This document shows positions 25,601-35,824 of a stretch of 64,000 nucleotides of DNA, in pieces; within the stretch, counting starts at the first letter, position 1; every line of letters begins with the position of its first letter. Where the stretch lies: contig NZ_CP065589.1 in NCBI RefSeq assembly GCF_021278965.1, positions 4,283,001 through 4,347,000 on the forward strand. The letters run 5' to 3'. Below the pieces are notes generated by a model. The model had not been told where the DNA came from and made no database searches. It was given only the letters and a program-made list of their open reading frames with translations. The stretch is from Chryseobacterium capnotolerans (lineage in GTDB: Bacteria; Bacteroidota; Bacteroidia; Flavobacteriales; Weeksellaceae). Both the position numbers and the translations under genes were made by a program.

Positions 25601-26930
25601 TGATGGTCGGAAGATTTTTTCTTCCGATTTTCATTTTGGGTTACTTAAGTTTTATCTTTGATAAGTATACTTATTAATATGTCCATTTTTAGCGAGCACA
25701 AAATTTCAGTTTCCCAGTTGTTAAGCTTTATTCCTGAAGCCCTCTTATCTCATCTTTCAGCCAATACCAAAGTAGATCATTATTCTAAAGTACTTCAAGG
25801 CAGAAAGATGTTTTATCTTCTGTTATTTGCCATTACCAGCAATGAAAAATTAAGCCAGCGAACACTGGAAGACACATTTAAAGATCCTGTATTTAAGGCT
25901 TTATTCAATCTTGATGAAACTGAAACTGTAAGACGCAGTTCTATTTCTGAGAGGCTTTCAAAAATCGATTCAAGATACTTTAAAGAAATCTACGATTGTA
26001 TCTATAATATGTTCTGTGATTCCTATAACCCGGCAGAAAGAGAAAAATATGATCTAATCAGAACAGATAGCACTGTTATTGGTGAAGCAGCTGGAAAATT
26101 AAAGGAAGGCATTGCTCAAAACGGAGGTAAGAAATTTATTAAGTATAGTGTCTTATTTGATGGGCTGCTTCCTTGCGGAGTTGAAATTTACAATACTCCT
26201 AAATACTGTGCAGAAGATAATGCTCTTTCTGAAGCTGTATTGCAACATGTGAAAAGAGAAAAAGAACATGCCAATATTTATATTATAGATAAAGGATTGG
26301 GTTCTGCCCAAAGAATGAAAGAATTTGATGATAAAGGGGTGTTTTTTGTTATAAGATCTAAAGAAAATAGAAAACATGAAGAAATAAAGTCTTTTATTGA
26401 AAAAGATCAGAATATCGACTTAGGAGAAATTGTACTCATAAAAGATAGTTTAGTAAAGTTATATTCGTCAAAACCTGTCCCAACTCAAAAGGGAAAACTT
26501 ATAATAAGGAGGAGCAAATTGAAACACATTTCAGATTGGTTGTAGTAAGCAGCAAACAGCAACCTGAAAAAGAATTTTGGTTTCTAACCAATGACTTTCA
26601 AATCTCTGCAAAAGATATTGCGGATTATTATCGGAAAAGATGGGACATTGAAGTGTTTTTTAGATTTCTAAAACAGGAACTTCATGCTAGTCATCTTCTT
26701 TCACTCAATAAAAATGGTATAGAAGTAATGATTTACATGACTCTTATTACAGCTATGCTCATTCTCATCTATAAAAAAGCAAATAATATAGGATATAAAA
26801 CAGCCAAAAGAAGATTTGCTATGGAGATAAGGAACCTTGCCATATCTATATTAATAATAGGGGCAGGGGGAAATCCTGATAAAGTTTTTAAAACTTAAAA
26901 TAAAATGGTCGGATATTCTTCCGACCACCA
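25601..26930 (+). mobile_element. IS4-type insertion sequence, about 1.33 kb
   Basis: Terminal inverted repeats TGATGGTCGGAAGA (left) and TGGTGGTCGGAAGA (right, reverse complement) border the element. CTAG occurs at both outer edges (25597-25600 and 26931-26934), consistent with a 4-bp target duplication. Each end also folds internally (GTCGGAAG...CTTCCGAT on the left; GGTCGG...CCGACC on the right). Joining the flanks recreates a near-palindrome AAACGGGC...GCCCGTTT centred on CCTAGG, so it jumped into a REP-like repeat. One transposase gene is inside, with a -7 box TATCTTTG at 25653-25660. Confidence 0.85.
25679..26898 (+). pseudogene. IS4-family DDE transposase, in two frames
   Basis: The first frame (from ATG 25679) holds the first two catalytic Asp residues, in RTDSTVIG and IIDKGLG. 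It then drifts out of frame near 26490 and stops at 26545. The -1 frame continues with EEQIETHFRLVVVSS and the third catalytic residue in YRKRWDIEVFFRFLK, a full Y-x2-R-x3-E-x6-K signature of IS4-type enzymes. Joined, the protein is about 406 residues. The switch region contains GGGAAAA in the right phase (G GGA AAA) for -1 slippage, so programmed frameshifting, an assembly slip or true decay are all possible. Confidence 0.8.
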
Positions 26931-26955
26931 CTAGGCTAATGCCCGTTTCTATTGA
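26931..26955. repeat. right half of the IS-split palindromic repeat
   Basis: CTAGGCTAATGCCCGTTTC, followed by TATTG, mirrors the left half ending at 25600 and the CAATAGAAACGG unit at 25415-25426. Confidence 0.55.
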
Positions 26956-27012
26956 ATAATAAGCGTTGTGGAAATATTGTGGATAACGTTGTTCGGGTAA
27001 TTATAATACCCG

Positions 27013-27105
27013 ATATCCCTAGCCCCGATAGAAACGGTTACCCCGCAGAGTGGCTGGAGAAGCATAGGCGCGAGGAGTAAAAGTGGATAGCGGGAAATAG
27101 CTCCT
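27013..27105 (+). ncRNA. flavobacterial intergenic repeat, possibly a structured RNA (Flavo-1-like)
   Basis: The block opens with ATCCCTAGCCCCGATAGAAA and closes with GGATAGCGGGAAATAGCTCC. These two conserved ends with a variable GC-richer middle are familiar from many intergenic regions of Flavobacterium and Chryseobacterium. I associate it with the Flavo-1 RNA motif, but that assignment is from memory and needs a covariance search. It is preceded by a hairpin TCGGGTA/TACCCGA (26994-27014) and followed by the gltA terminator. No gene is supported between 26956 and 27167. Confidence 0.45.
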
Positions 27106-27114
27106 CATCACAAA

Positions 27115-27148
27115 AAACAAAAAATCCCAAAGCAAGCCTTGGGATTTT
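27115..27148 (-). terminator. terminator of gltA
   Basis: On the minus strand AAAATCCCAAGG pairs with CTTTGGGATTTT and is followed by a TTTTTTG-rich run, 20 nt after the gltA stop codon. Confidence 0.8.
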
Positions 27149-27167
27149 GATATGGTATAAGCAAATA

Positions 27168-28454
27168 TTATCTGCTTGCGATATCGATATAGTTTCTTTC
27201 CTGAGCACCTTGGTAAACCTGTCTTGGTCTTCCGATTGGGTCTCCTTTCAATCTCATTTCTTTCCATTGAGAGATCCATCCTGGTAGTCTTCCTAATGCA
27301 AACATTACTGTAAACATTTCTGTAGGAATTCCTAACGCTCTGTAGATGATTCCTGAATAGAAATCTACGTTTGGATATAGTTTTCTTTCTACGAAGTACT
27401 CATCCTCAAGTGCTACTCTTTCTAACTGCATTGCAATATCAAGAGCTTTATCCTGGATACCTAATGCTTTAAGGATATCGTCAGCAGCTTTCTTGATGAT
27501 TTTTGCTCTTGGGTCGAAGTTTTTGTAAACTCTGTGTCCGAATCCCATTAGACGGAAGCTATCTCCTTTATCTTTAGCTTTAGCAACATATTTAGATACG
27601 TCACCACCATCTTTTTCGATAAGCTCAAGCATTTCGATTACAGCCTGGTTAGCACCACCGTGAAGTGGTCCCCAAAGAGCTGATACTCCAGCAGAGATAG
27701 AAGCGAAAAGACCTGTGTGAGCAGAACCTACCATTCTTACTGTAGAAGTAGAACAGTTTTGCTCGTGGTCAGCGTGAAGGATTAATAATTTATCTAATGC
27801 ATTTACTACTACCGGATCGATTTCGAAATCTGCGTTTGGTAATCTGAATGCCATTTTGTAGAAGTTCTCTACATAGTTTAGGTTGTTATCACCGTGATTT
27901 AATGGTAAACCTTGAGTTTTTCTGTACGTCCAAGCACAAAGGTGAGAGAACTTAGCGATCATAAGCTCAGCAGCGTGATCCATTTCTTCTTTAGAGTTTA
28001 CGTTAACTGCCTTCGGGTTGAACGCTGTTAAAGCAGAAGTCATAGAAGAAAGAACTCCCATAGGGTGAGCAGAACGAGGAAAAACATCGATGATCTTTTT
28101 CATCTCATCTGCGATGAAGTTATATTTTTTAATGTTGTTGTCGAAAGAAGTAAATTGATCCTGAGTAGGTAATTCTCCATGTAATAAAAGATACATTACT
28201 TCTGTGAAGTTAGATTTCTCAGCAATTTGCTCGATTGGATAACCTCTGTAGAATAATTCTCCTTTATCTCCGTCTAAGTAAGTGATGTCGCTAATAGTAG
28301 CTCCAGTATTTTTGTAACCTAAATCCAGAGTGATCAAACCTGTCTGGTCTCTTAATTTCGAAATATCAATCCCTCTGTCTCCGATAGTACTATCCACGAT
28401 TGGATATTCATATGAATTACCGTCGTAATTCAATATTACTTTGTTGTCTGACAT
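27168..28454 (-). CDS. gltA: citrate synthase
   Basis: A 428-residue type II citrate synthase. The catalytic His residues are in LHADHEQNCSTSTVR (about 243) and GFGHRVYKNFDPRA (about 308), and the catalytic Asp is in LYPNVDFYSG (about 366). It condenses acetyl-CoA and oxaloacetate to citrate, the first step of the TCA cycle. It lies downstream of eno on the same strand, but a probable terminator and a promoter separate them. Confidence 0.97.
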   Translation of the reverse strand: MSDNKVILNYDGNSYEYPIVDSTIGDRGIDISKLRDQTGLITLDLGYKNTGATISDITYLDGDKGELFYRGYPIEQIAEKSNFTEVMYLLLHGELPTQDQFTSFDNNIKKYNFIADEMKKIIDVFPRSAHPMGVLSSMTSALTAFNPKAVNVNSKEEMDHAAELMIAKFSHLCAWTYRKTQGLPLNHGDNNLNYVENFYKMAFRLPNADFEIDPVVVNALDKLLILHADHEQNCSTSTVRMVGSAHTGLFASISAGVSALWGPLHGGANQAVIEMLELIEKDGGDVSKYVAKAKDKGDSFRLMGFGHRVYKNFDPRAKIIKKAADDILKALGIQDKALDIAMQLERVALEDEYFVERKLYPNVDFYSGIIYRALGIPTEMFTVMFALGRLPGWISQWKEMRLKGDPIGRPRQVYQGAQERNYIDIASR

Positions 28455-28471
28455 TATTTATTTATTTTTTT

Positions 28472-28502
28472 TAAATATACCACTTTCCATAAAATACGGC
28501 AA
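28472..28502 (-). promoter_or_regulatory. probable gltA promoter
   Basis: On the minus strand TTG (28500-28502), 20 bp, then TATATTTA (28472-28479), which differs from TAnnTTTG only in the last base. The start codon is 17 nt downstream. Confidence 0.45.
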
Positions 28503-28523
28503 ACAAAAATTATCGCTTGCCGT
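28496..28523 (-). terminator. possible terminator of eno
   Basis: ACGGCAA and TTGCCGT pair around a 14-nt loop just after the eno stop codon; the T run is weak. It overlaps the presumed -33 element of gltA. Confidence 0.4.
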
Positions 28524-28538
28524 TATTTATAAATTCAA

Positions 28539-29834
<1,296 letters not shown>

Positions 29835-29853
29835 TTATTTTTTTTAGTTTAGA

Positions 29854-29861
29854 CAAATTTA
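29854..29861 (-). promoter_or_regulatory. TAnnTTTG -7 box of eno
   Basis: TAAATTTG on the minus strand, 22 nt before the start codon. No -33 TTG at the usual distance. The rest of 29862-29999 holds no gene I can support. Confidence 0.5.
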
Positions 29862-29999
29862 ATCAAAATTTAACTTTTGGGGGTACTTCGGGGAATCTTT
29901 TTGAAATAATTCGGAGTTAAATTTTAGTTAATTTATATTATGATAACCGGGGAAAATTCTTTGCCTTACATCAGAAAATGAATGAGTACGATTTACACT

Positions 30000-30033
30000 A
30001 AAAAACTCCCCAGATCTTATCATACTGGAGAGC
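30000..30033 (-). terminator. terminator of the YEATS-like operon
   Basis: On the minus strand CTCTCCAG pairs with CTGGGGAG (one G-U pair) and is followed by T6, about 27 nt after the stop codon of the last operon gene. Confidence 0.7.
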
Positions 30034-30059
30034 TATTTGTGTTTTACCTTTTAAATAAA

Positions 30060-31097
30060 CTATCTGTTTCTAAAATCGTCCGGAAAATGTTTTAATTCTG
30101 TGATATCACATTCCAGATAGGTAGTTCCGTTATCTACAATTGCCCCTATTGTAAAGGCTCCATACGAAACTACATCATAAGAAACTTCTGTTTTCCCTTC
30201 AGCTTCAATTTTAATTAAAGATTTAGGAAATGAATCATGCAGAAAAAGATATAGATATCCTTTCAGTTTATTTTCCTGATGGTCCGCAGTAACCCGAATA
30301 ATCAAGTCAAGAAACCCTGGGATATTGGAGTCCCGATAGCTAACAGAAAGAGTACGCCCATTCATATGATTTCTCCCACCAAATCTCCCTTTTTGAGGAT
30401 CATCGGGATTAGTTATAGGAGGAAGCTTTGGTAGAATGATGTCTGACATTATCTTTCCATCGGTTTTAGACCCTTCTGATACGGTTTCAAACTCTAATCT
30501 CTCATTCGCTATAATGTGTTGAATTTTCTTTTCATCTTTTTTTGCGATTTCACCTTCCAGATTTTCTTTCTCATGCACTGCAACATTTTTGGCTTCTTCT
30601 ACTTTGTTGATATATTCCTGTGTCAAAAATTTATTAATTAGCAGGTCTATAAATCTCATTCCTGCTGCTGCTGCCAGCATACAATAGGCAATCCATAAAA
30701 GATAATCTCTTGCTGCAGTTTCTGTATACAGTTTCTCATTCTGCTTTACAGATCCCTTTTGGTTAGCAATTGGACTGCTATTTTTTATAGTATCTACTTT
30801 TATTGTCTTTCCGGTGCTATCTATTTTATTATATACATTATACAAGTGAATTTCCGCTTTATTTTTTTTAATTAAATTTTCAGCAGGAATCTGAATGTTT
30901 TCAATGAGTTTACTATCTGCAATTTTTAAAAATAAAGGAACAATAAGGGTTGCAGCAATACCCAATAATAAACATTCCAGAACAGGCCTTTTTTTCACTT
31001 GGGTTTCGGTTACTTTATTGGTATCGGAATAATAATTAACAATCCCTCCTAAAATGCCCGTAACGAACATGATCTTTAAAATATCTATTAAATACAT
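30060..31097 (-). CDS. two-TM protein with YEATS-like (pYEATS) C-terminal domain
   Basis: A 345-residue protein. Transmembrane segments lie near residues 5-22, 40-62 and 130-150. A charged helical linker spans about 160-200. The C-terminal 100 residues contain LYLFLHDSFP, YGAFTIGAIVDNGTTYLECD and a final FPDDF. The LHDSFP and GAFTIGA...LE.D wording is what I know from prokaryotic YEATS (pYEATS) domains, immunoglobulin-like modules described in predicted conflict and signalling systems. It ends a three-gene operon with an outer-membrane-like protein and a small unknown. The function is unknown and the domain call is by eye. Confidence 0.7.
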   Translation of the reverse strand: MYLIDILKIMFVTGILGGIVNYYSDTNKVTETQVKKRPVLECLLLGIAATLIVPLFLKIADSKLIENIQIPAENLIKKNKAEIHLYNVYNKIDSTGKTIKVDTIKNSSPIANQKGSVKQNEKLYTETAARDYLLWIAYCMLAAAAGMRFIDLLINKFLTQEYINKVEEAKNVAVHEKENLEGEIAKKDEKKIQHIIANERLEFETVSEGSKTDGKIMSDIILPKLPPITNPDDPQKGRFGGRNHMNGRTLSVSYRDSNIPGFLDLIIRVTADHQENKLKGYLYLFLHDSFPKSLIKIEAEGKTEVSYDVVSYGAFTIGAIVDNGTTYLECDITELKHFPDDFRNR

Positions 31098-31115
31098 GGT
31101 TATTAGTTTTTATAT

Positions 31116-32426
31116 TTACTTTCGAACAGTCCTCCTTGATCCAATTCCACTCAAAAAGGATAATCCCGCTATAACATTGCCACTTTTCATAAAGCTGTTA
31201 TCAAAGTCTTTCCCTAATGACAATGTGAGGTGTTGGTTAGGAAATAGAGCATAATCTAAATTCAAAACACATTTCCAGGTAGGCTTTAAATCTGATCCTG
31301 AGATAAAACTTCTATATAGCCCTTCCAAGCTTGCTGTGAACTTTGAGTCTTTTGGAGAGAATTCATATTTTATCCCTGCATCAAATGTTGAGAAATTGCC
31401 TTGGGGTTTGAAATCTTCAACCGTCATCCAATCACTTTTAGGGTTATACATATAGCGCAAAAGAAGAAGCGGAGTTCCCAATTTTTGGGATGCATATCCT
31501 AGAACAGTCCACAAACCTGCATTGTATATTCTTGAGTTATTAAATTGTTTGTCTTTAAACTGAATGCTTGTACCTCCTGCAAAATCCCATAGGAAACCAA
31601 TCCTATTGATCTTAAAAGCTACATTTTTTATTTTTTCTGCATTAGCTTTAAGAGTTTCATTATTTTCATAAACCAAAATGTTTATCTTTTGAGTCTTCCA
31701 AATGGTTAATTGGTTTTCTGCCAACAGATACATTGGAGCATTTAAGATGCTATACTTTTCTTCAGCTGTAAGTTCAGGCTCTTTTTTATTAGGATATTTA
31801 TCCTTAGCTATTTCTGAAAATACCTGATTTCGTTGATTAGATAACTTTTTGTATTCTTCACTATTCTCAACTTCACGTCTGATCTCATCTAATGGTTTCT
31901 TACGGTCATTTAATAGCTTTTTAATGGCATCAAATTTAGCTATTGTAGTACTATCTGGTTTTCCCCTGTTTATCGAGAATTTAAATCCTACTGCGGTAAA
32001 AAAGGAATTTGCTGGTATCTTTTCTTCTTTTGAATCAGTATTTCTTACAGCGAATGAAAATACCAGTGTTTGTGGAAGTGTATATTTTATATTATCATTC
32101 AACATTTGATTAACTGATTTATCTCTTTTTTTGCTTGGAAATAGCCAATAGGGGGCAATGTCTATAGCATATCCACCCTCATTAGCAAAATTTAACGGCA
32201 GGTTCATAACATTAATCATTAAACTAGACAAGTCTGTTGGCTTATTAATATCACTATTAGCAATACTTATAAGGTTCGATGCTGGTGATGCTGGTGCTTT
32301 TAAAATATCAGTATCAACACTAAGTGCTGGATCTTCTTTTTTATTTTCTAATGAATTTTGTGAGTATGAAAAAATAAAAAAATGAACACAACACAATATC
32401 AAAAAAGATGTTCTATTTGAGTACAT
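31116..32426 (-). CDS. secreted/outer-membrane protein of unknown function
   Basis: A 436-residue protein with a signal peptide (hydrophobic FLILCCVHFFIFSYS, cleavage near residue 23). The last 150 residues are rich in alternating aromatic strands (GLWTVLGYASQKLG, FDAGIKYEFSP, NLDYALFPNQHLTLSLGKDF), as in small outer-membrane barrels; a helical Lys/Glu-rich region lies near 150-220. I do not recognise the family. It is 2 nt downstream of the 140-residue gene and 18 nt upstream of the YEATS-like gene, so all three are surely one operon. Confidence 0.7.
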   Translation of the reverse strand: MYSNRTSFLILCCVHFFIFSYSQNSLENKKEDPALSVDTDILKAPASPASNLISIANSDINKPTDLSSLMINVMNLPLNFANEGGYAIDIAPYWLFPSKKRDKSVNQMLNDNIKYTLPQTLVFSFAVRNTDSKEEKIPANSFFTAVGFKFSINRGKPDSTTIAKFDAIKKLLNDRKKPLDEIRREVENSEEYKKLSNQRNQVFSEIAKDKYPNKKEPELTAEEKYSILNAPMYLLAENQLTIWKTQKINILVYENNETLKANAEKIKNVAFKINRIGFLWDFAGGTSIQFKDKQFNNSRIYNAGLWTVLGYASQKLGTPLLLLRYMYNPKSDWMTVEDFKPQGNFSTFDAGIKYEFSPKDSKFTASLEGLYRSFISGSDLKPTWKCVLNLDYALFPNQHLTLSLGKDFDNSFMKSGNVIAGLSFLSGIGSRRTVRK

Positions 32427-32428
32427 GG

Positions 32429-32851
32429 TTATATAAATTCTATTGTTCCTAAAAAATCTAACGTTCCCGAACTACCAATTTTAGTAGTTAAATGAAAAGG
32501 AATATTTTTATATCCTCCCTTTATATAGACTGTTACTACGCAAGGTTCATCTGCACTTCCGCTAACCGATTTTGTAATTATAAGTTTTCTCCCTTTAATA
32601 CTTGGGTTATTACCAATAACATTGGTTTGATCTAAATTTATTGTAGTACCATTGATCTCAGCAAATGTATCACCAGATATAACATTACCCATAACGGTAA
32701 CAGAAACCGTTACATCATTATTATTATCCGCACAGACATATTTTGTATCCAAAACATTTCCTGGGATATCACTTGCTTTAAATGTGTTTAAGCGTATATT
32801 CACAAAGTTTTTGGTTCCTAACTTTGCTGAAATATTTTTAATTCTATTCAT
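32429..32851 (-). CDS. small beta-rich protein of unknown function
   Basis: A 140-residue protein without a signal peptide, predicted mostly as beta strands (VTVSVTVMGNVISG, GRKLIITKSVSG, CVVTVYIKGG, GTLDFLGTIEFI), with two or three Cys. I do not recognise the family. It is the first gene of the operon, and a 16-bp inverted repeat resembling the one before the response-regulator gene lies 57 nt upstream. Confidence 0.65.
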   Translation of the reverse strand: MNRIKNISAKLGTKNFVNIRLNTFKASDIPGNVLDTKYVCADNNNDVTVSVTVMGNVISGDTFAEINGTTINLDQTNVIGNNPSIKGRKLIITKSVSGSADEPCVVTVYIKGGYKNIPFHLTTKIGSSGTLDFLGTIEFI

Positions 32852-32908
32852 GGCTGTAATTTTTAAAGTTTATACTTCAAAGGTCCCACTAAAAGAAACA
32901 CTTGTCAA

Positions 32909-32924
32909 TTACACAAAAGGGTGA
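32909..32924 (-). promoter_or_regulatory. inverted repeat, possible response-regulator site (degenerate copy)
   Basis: Plus-strand TTACAC-AAAA-GGGTGA resembles the perfect TTACAC-CTTT-GTGTAA at 35825-35840 and is at a similar distance (57 versus 48 nt) from the start codon of its gene. A near-consensus GACCTTTG lies between it and the gene. Confidence 0.4.
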
Positions 32925-32933
32925 TTATAAAAG

Positions 32934-32958
32934 GCAGCACCATTTCTAATGGTGCTGC
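32934..32958 (-). terminator. terminator of the two-component operon
   Basis: GCAGCACCAT and ATGGTGCTGC form a perfect 10-bp stem with a 5-nt loop, followed on the minus strand by CTTTTATAA, 20 nt after the histidine kinase stop codon. Confidence 0.8.
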
Positions 32959-32978
32959 TCATAAAATTTAGATAATCA

Positions 32979-33750
32979 TTAAAGTCTTACTTCAAAAGTC
33001 AGGCAAGTTCCTGAGCTTTTGTATAGGATCTTACACGCTCCTTCTGCTTCATTCATCCTTCGTTTCATATTCCGGAGTCCGTTTCCTTCGGATTGTCCAT
33101 CCGGAATACCGATTCCATTATCCTGAATTTTCATAAAAAAATCATTCTGATTTTGAGAAAATGAAAGTTTTAAATTATCTGCCTGGCTATGTTTATACAC
33201 GTTATTAACTGCTTCTTTTAAGCATAAAAACAGATTACGTCTCAGCTCTGTAGAAATAGGAGTATCAGAAATAATATCTTCACATTCTGAATGAAGTTTT
33301 ACTTTTGTTTTCTTTAAAAAATTTCCAGTATATAATATCGCATAATCAACAAAGCTTCCTAGTGTATCATTTCCTGAATTTAAGCTCCAAAGCATTTCCC
33401 GCATAGAGATATTCATTTCTTCAGAGGTTTTCAGCAATTCATCTATGTCATTCTGAAGTCCACTGTCTTCAATTTTATATTTTAAAAACTCAGCCTGAAG
33501 TTTTAATGCAGAAATCCCTGCACCAAGATCATCGTGCATATCATGGGAGATCCGCTCTCTTTCCTTCTCAATAGACTTTTGTTGTTCTAGTTCTTTCTGG
33601 AGAAGCTGGTTCTGGTATTCCGCTTCTTTGAGTTGTTGCTCTTTTAAATATAGAAGCTGTTTACGATTATACACTATTACTACAAAAATAACGAACAGAA
33701 TGATTAAGATCAGAATACAAAAAAGATGGTATAAGTTAGTTTAACTTCAT
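32979..33750 (-). CDS. sensor histidine kinase (HisKA_3 type), single-TM; N-terminus disrupted by one base
   Basis: The kinase core is intact: H-box ERERISHDMHDDLGAG, N-box AVNNVYKHSQ, and G-boxes DNGIGIP and GNGLRNMKRRM. It belongs to the NarX/LytS-like HisKA_3 group that pairs with LuxR-type regulators. The true start is probably the ATG at 33750, whose ATGA overlaps the stop of the upstream gene. Removing one T from TTT at 33740-33742 restores MKLTNLYHLF and a transmembrane helix that leads into the coiled coil. As given, translation could only start downstream (for example GTG 33674). It is the fourth gene of the operon, next to its regulator. Confidence 0.85.
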
Positions 33751-34405
33751 AGGGTAGATTTTTCATTTTCATCAAATGTTTTTTTTGATTTCAAAAGCGC
33801 TACAAAAAATAAAATGTAAAATACAATATTTACGATATAAAACAGGGCACGAAGCATTTTTTGAAATTCTTCATCAATGGTTTCAAAAAGATACATAGGA
33901 ATTGATCTCAGGATAAAAAAGAGCTCCATACTATCAGCCCTACTGATATCCAAAACTTAGGATGTTCTGTTATTTTTCTGTTGTCAACATTTACAATTCT
34001 ATTACCCATCCAGAACAAAGCTGTACATATATAAAATAAAGAAAGTACAATTCCTATTTTATAGTCATATTTAAGTTCCAAAAGATTTGTAAATATGATG
34101 ATATATCCCAGTGCCAGACAAAAGGCTCCCAGAAAGATATATTTACTTTTTTGGACAAAAGACCCGCGATAAAAAAAGTAGAAAAAACAAAGACAAAACA
34201 GGGAATAACAATTATAAATGACCCCATTAGTTGATAAGTCCAGATATGAACTTCCCATTAAAGATACTAATTCAATGGTATTGGTCACCAACAGGTATAT
34301 AAAAATAGATTTTTGGATGGCATTCTTAGAGATGCCACCCAAAAATAAGCTGTATAAAAATAGTACTATTATTTCTATCTGGTAAATAATTGCTAAGGTT
34401 TCCAT
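33747..34405 (-). pseudogene. polytopic membrane protein next to histidine kinase, frameshifted
   Basis: Repaired length is 219 residues with about six or seven transmembrane helices and no recognised domain. As given, the first 165 residues end out of frame at 33908 after GLIVWSSFLS. Adding one T (minus strand) to the T6 run at about 33915-33920 continues the frame as FFILRSIPMYLFETIDEEF to the stop at 33747. The stop overlaps the histidine kinase start. It may sense or modulate the signal for the kinase, which has only one helix of its own; this is inferred from position. Confidence 0.7.
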
Positions 34406-34407
34406 GC

Positions 34408-35138
34408 TTATGGATAAAGATGTCCCATATTAAAAAAGTAATATCCATTTTCTGAAGGATCAAACACAACTATATCAACACATTTTTCCTGAATTTTGAG
34501 TATCAAATTGGGTCTATTAATATTTTTACCATATGGTAGAGCACCAACCAAAATTTCCGTTATATCTTCAAAGCTATTAAAGTTTCTATTGATTAAGTCC
34601 ATAGTATAAATGATGTATTTGGTGAGTTTACTCGTCCCATATTCTTGTTGAAAGAAGGATTCAAAATCTATAACGGCATTTCTAATTTTAGGATATTCAG
34701 CTTCTGATTGTAAGGTCAATTCATTATTTCTGAGAACATATAAAGCTTCTCCCTCGGAAATACTAAATAAGTTTCCTGTATAAAAATCATTCTTAAAAAG
34801 AAAAGCGATATTAACATCCCCATTTTCAAAGAGAAAATAAACATATAAATATTTTATACTCTTACGATATTGGTCAATGATACTCCCGATTTTTTTAATG
34901 ATAAACTTTTCAGGAAAAAGACTGAATATTTCTCCGGCGGCAGTAACCTGTCCATTTTTACTCTCAGGTGATATTGGATGATCACCTAAAGGATCTAAGA
35001 TGAAAACTTCATTGATAAAAATTTTTTTTCTTTTTCAAAAATTAACAGATCATTACAATCCATACTTTCAATTTTTGCAATTAGCCTCTTTTTAGTTTCT
35101 TCGCAAGCCAAAGTTGTTGCGGATGCTTGTTTTCCCAT
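34408..35138 (-). pseudogene. cytoplasmic protein of unknown function, frameshifted
   Basis: Repaired length is 243 residues. The N-terminus (MGKQASATTLACEETKKRL) runs from ATG 35138 and stops early near 34998. One added A in the A8 run at about 35024-35031 continues it as INEVFILDPLGDHPI and on to the C-terminus GYYFFNMGHLYP. There is no signal peptide or membrane helix and I do not recognise the fold. It lies 6 nt after the regulator gene and 2 nt before the membrane-protein gene. Coupling suggests a role in the same signalling system. Confidence 0.65.
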
Positions 35139-35144
35139 GATTTC

Positions 35145-35776
35145 TTAGTTTTTAAAATGGTTAAATTTATTAATAGCCTCCACTTTATTATTGACGTGGA
35201 GTTTTCGATAAATATTTCCGACATGTTTTTTCACAGTATCCATACTGATGCAGCTTTTATCAGCAATTTCTTTGTATAGAAGTCCCTGTGAAAGAAGCTC
35301 AAGAATTTCCTTTTCCCGGTCTGTAAGTTCATCGAAACCTTTAATCTCAGGAAGTTTTTTTTCAAAATGCTGCAAGACTTTTCGGGCAATAGAAAAACTC
35401 ATAGGAGCACCACCGTTATACACATCCCTGATAGAAGAAAGTATTTTATCCATGCTTTCTCCTTTCACAAGATATCCCATTGCACCGGCTTTTAAAGAAT
35501 TAAAGATCTTCTCATCATCTTCAAAACTGGTACACATGATGAACTGGGTTTCGGGCATATCTTTTTGAGTTTTTCAATGATTTCAATGCCAAGCATATTC
35601 TGGAGCTGAATATCCATCATGACAACATTGGGAGAAATATCTGGAAGGTTTTTTAAGGCATCATTACCATCAAAGAACTGGGCAACAACTTTCATATCCT
35701 GCTGATAATTGATCACCTTCTTCAACGCATTGTTGTAGTTCTTTTCGTCTTCTACTATGGCGATGGAAATGCTCAT
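35145..35776 (-). pseudogene. LuxR/NarL-type response regulator, frameshifted between receiver and output
   Basis: The receiver begins at MSISIAIVEDEKNY (ATG 35776) with the phosphoacceptor in VVMMDIQLQ. After IIEKLKK the frame breaks at an A5 run (about 35564-35568). One added A gives KKDMPETQFIMCTSF and continues through the YLVKG lysine to the HTH (LTDREKEILELLSQG, SMDTVKKHVGNIYRKL). Repaired length is 210 residues. It pairs with the HisKA_3 kinase three genes downstream. A perfect inverted repeat 48 nt upstream may be its own binding site. Confidence 0.85.
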
Positions 35777-35824
35777 GTCTTTTTTATTTGAAACAAATTT
35801 CAACAGAAAACAAATGAGAATCAA

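Noticed and set aside
27019..27279. Minus-strand frame of 86 codons over the CCCTAGCCCCGAT repeat and the gltA 3' end
   Set aside because: It overlaps gltA in another frame, covers the terminator and the repeat, and encodes nothing recognisable.
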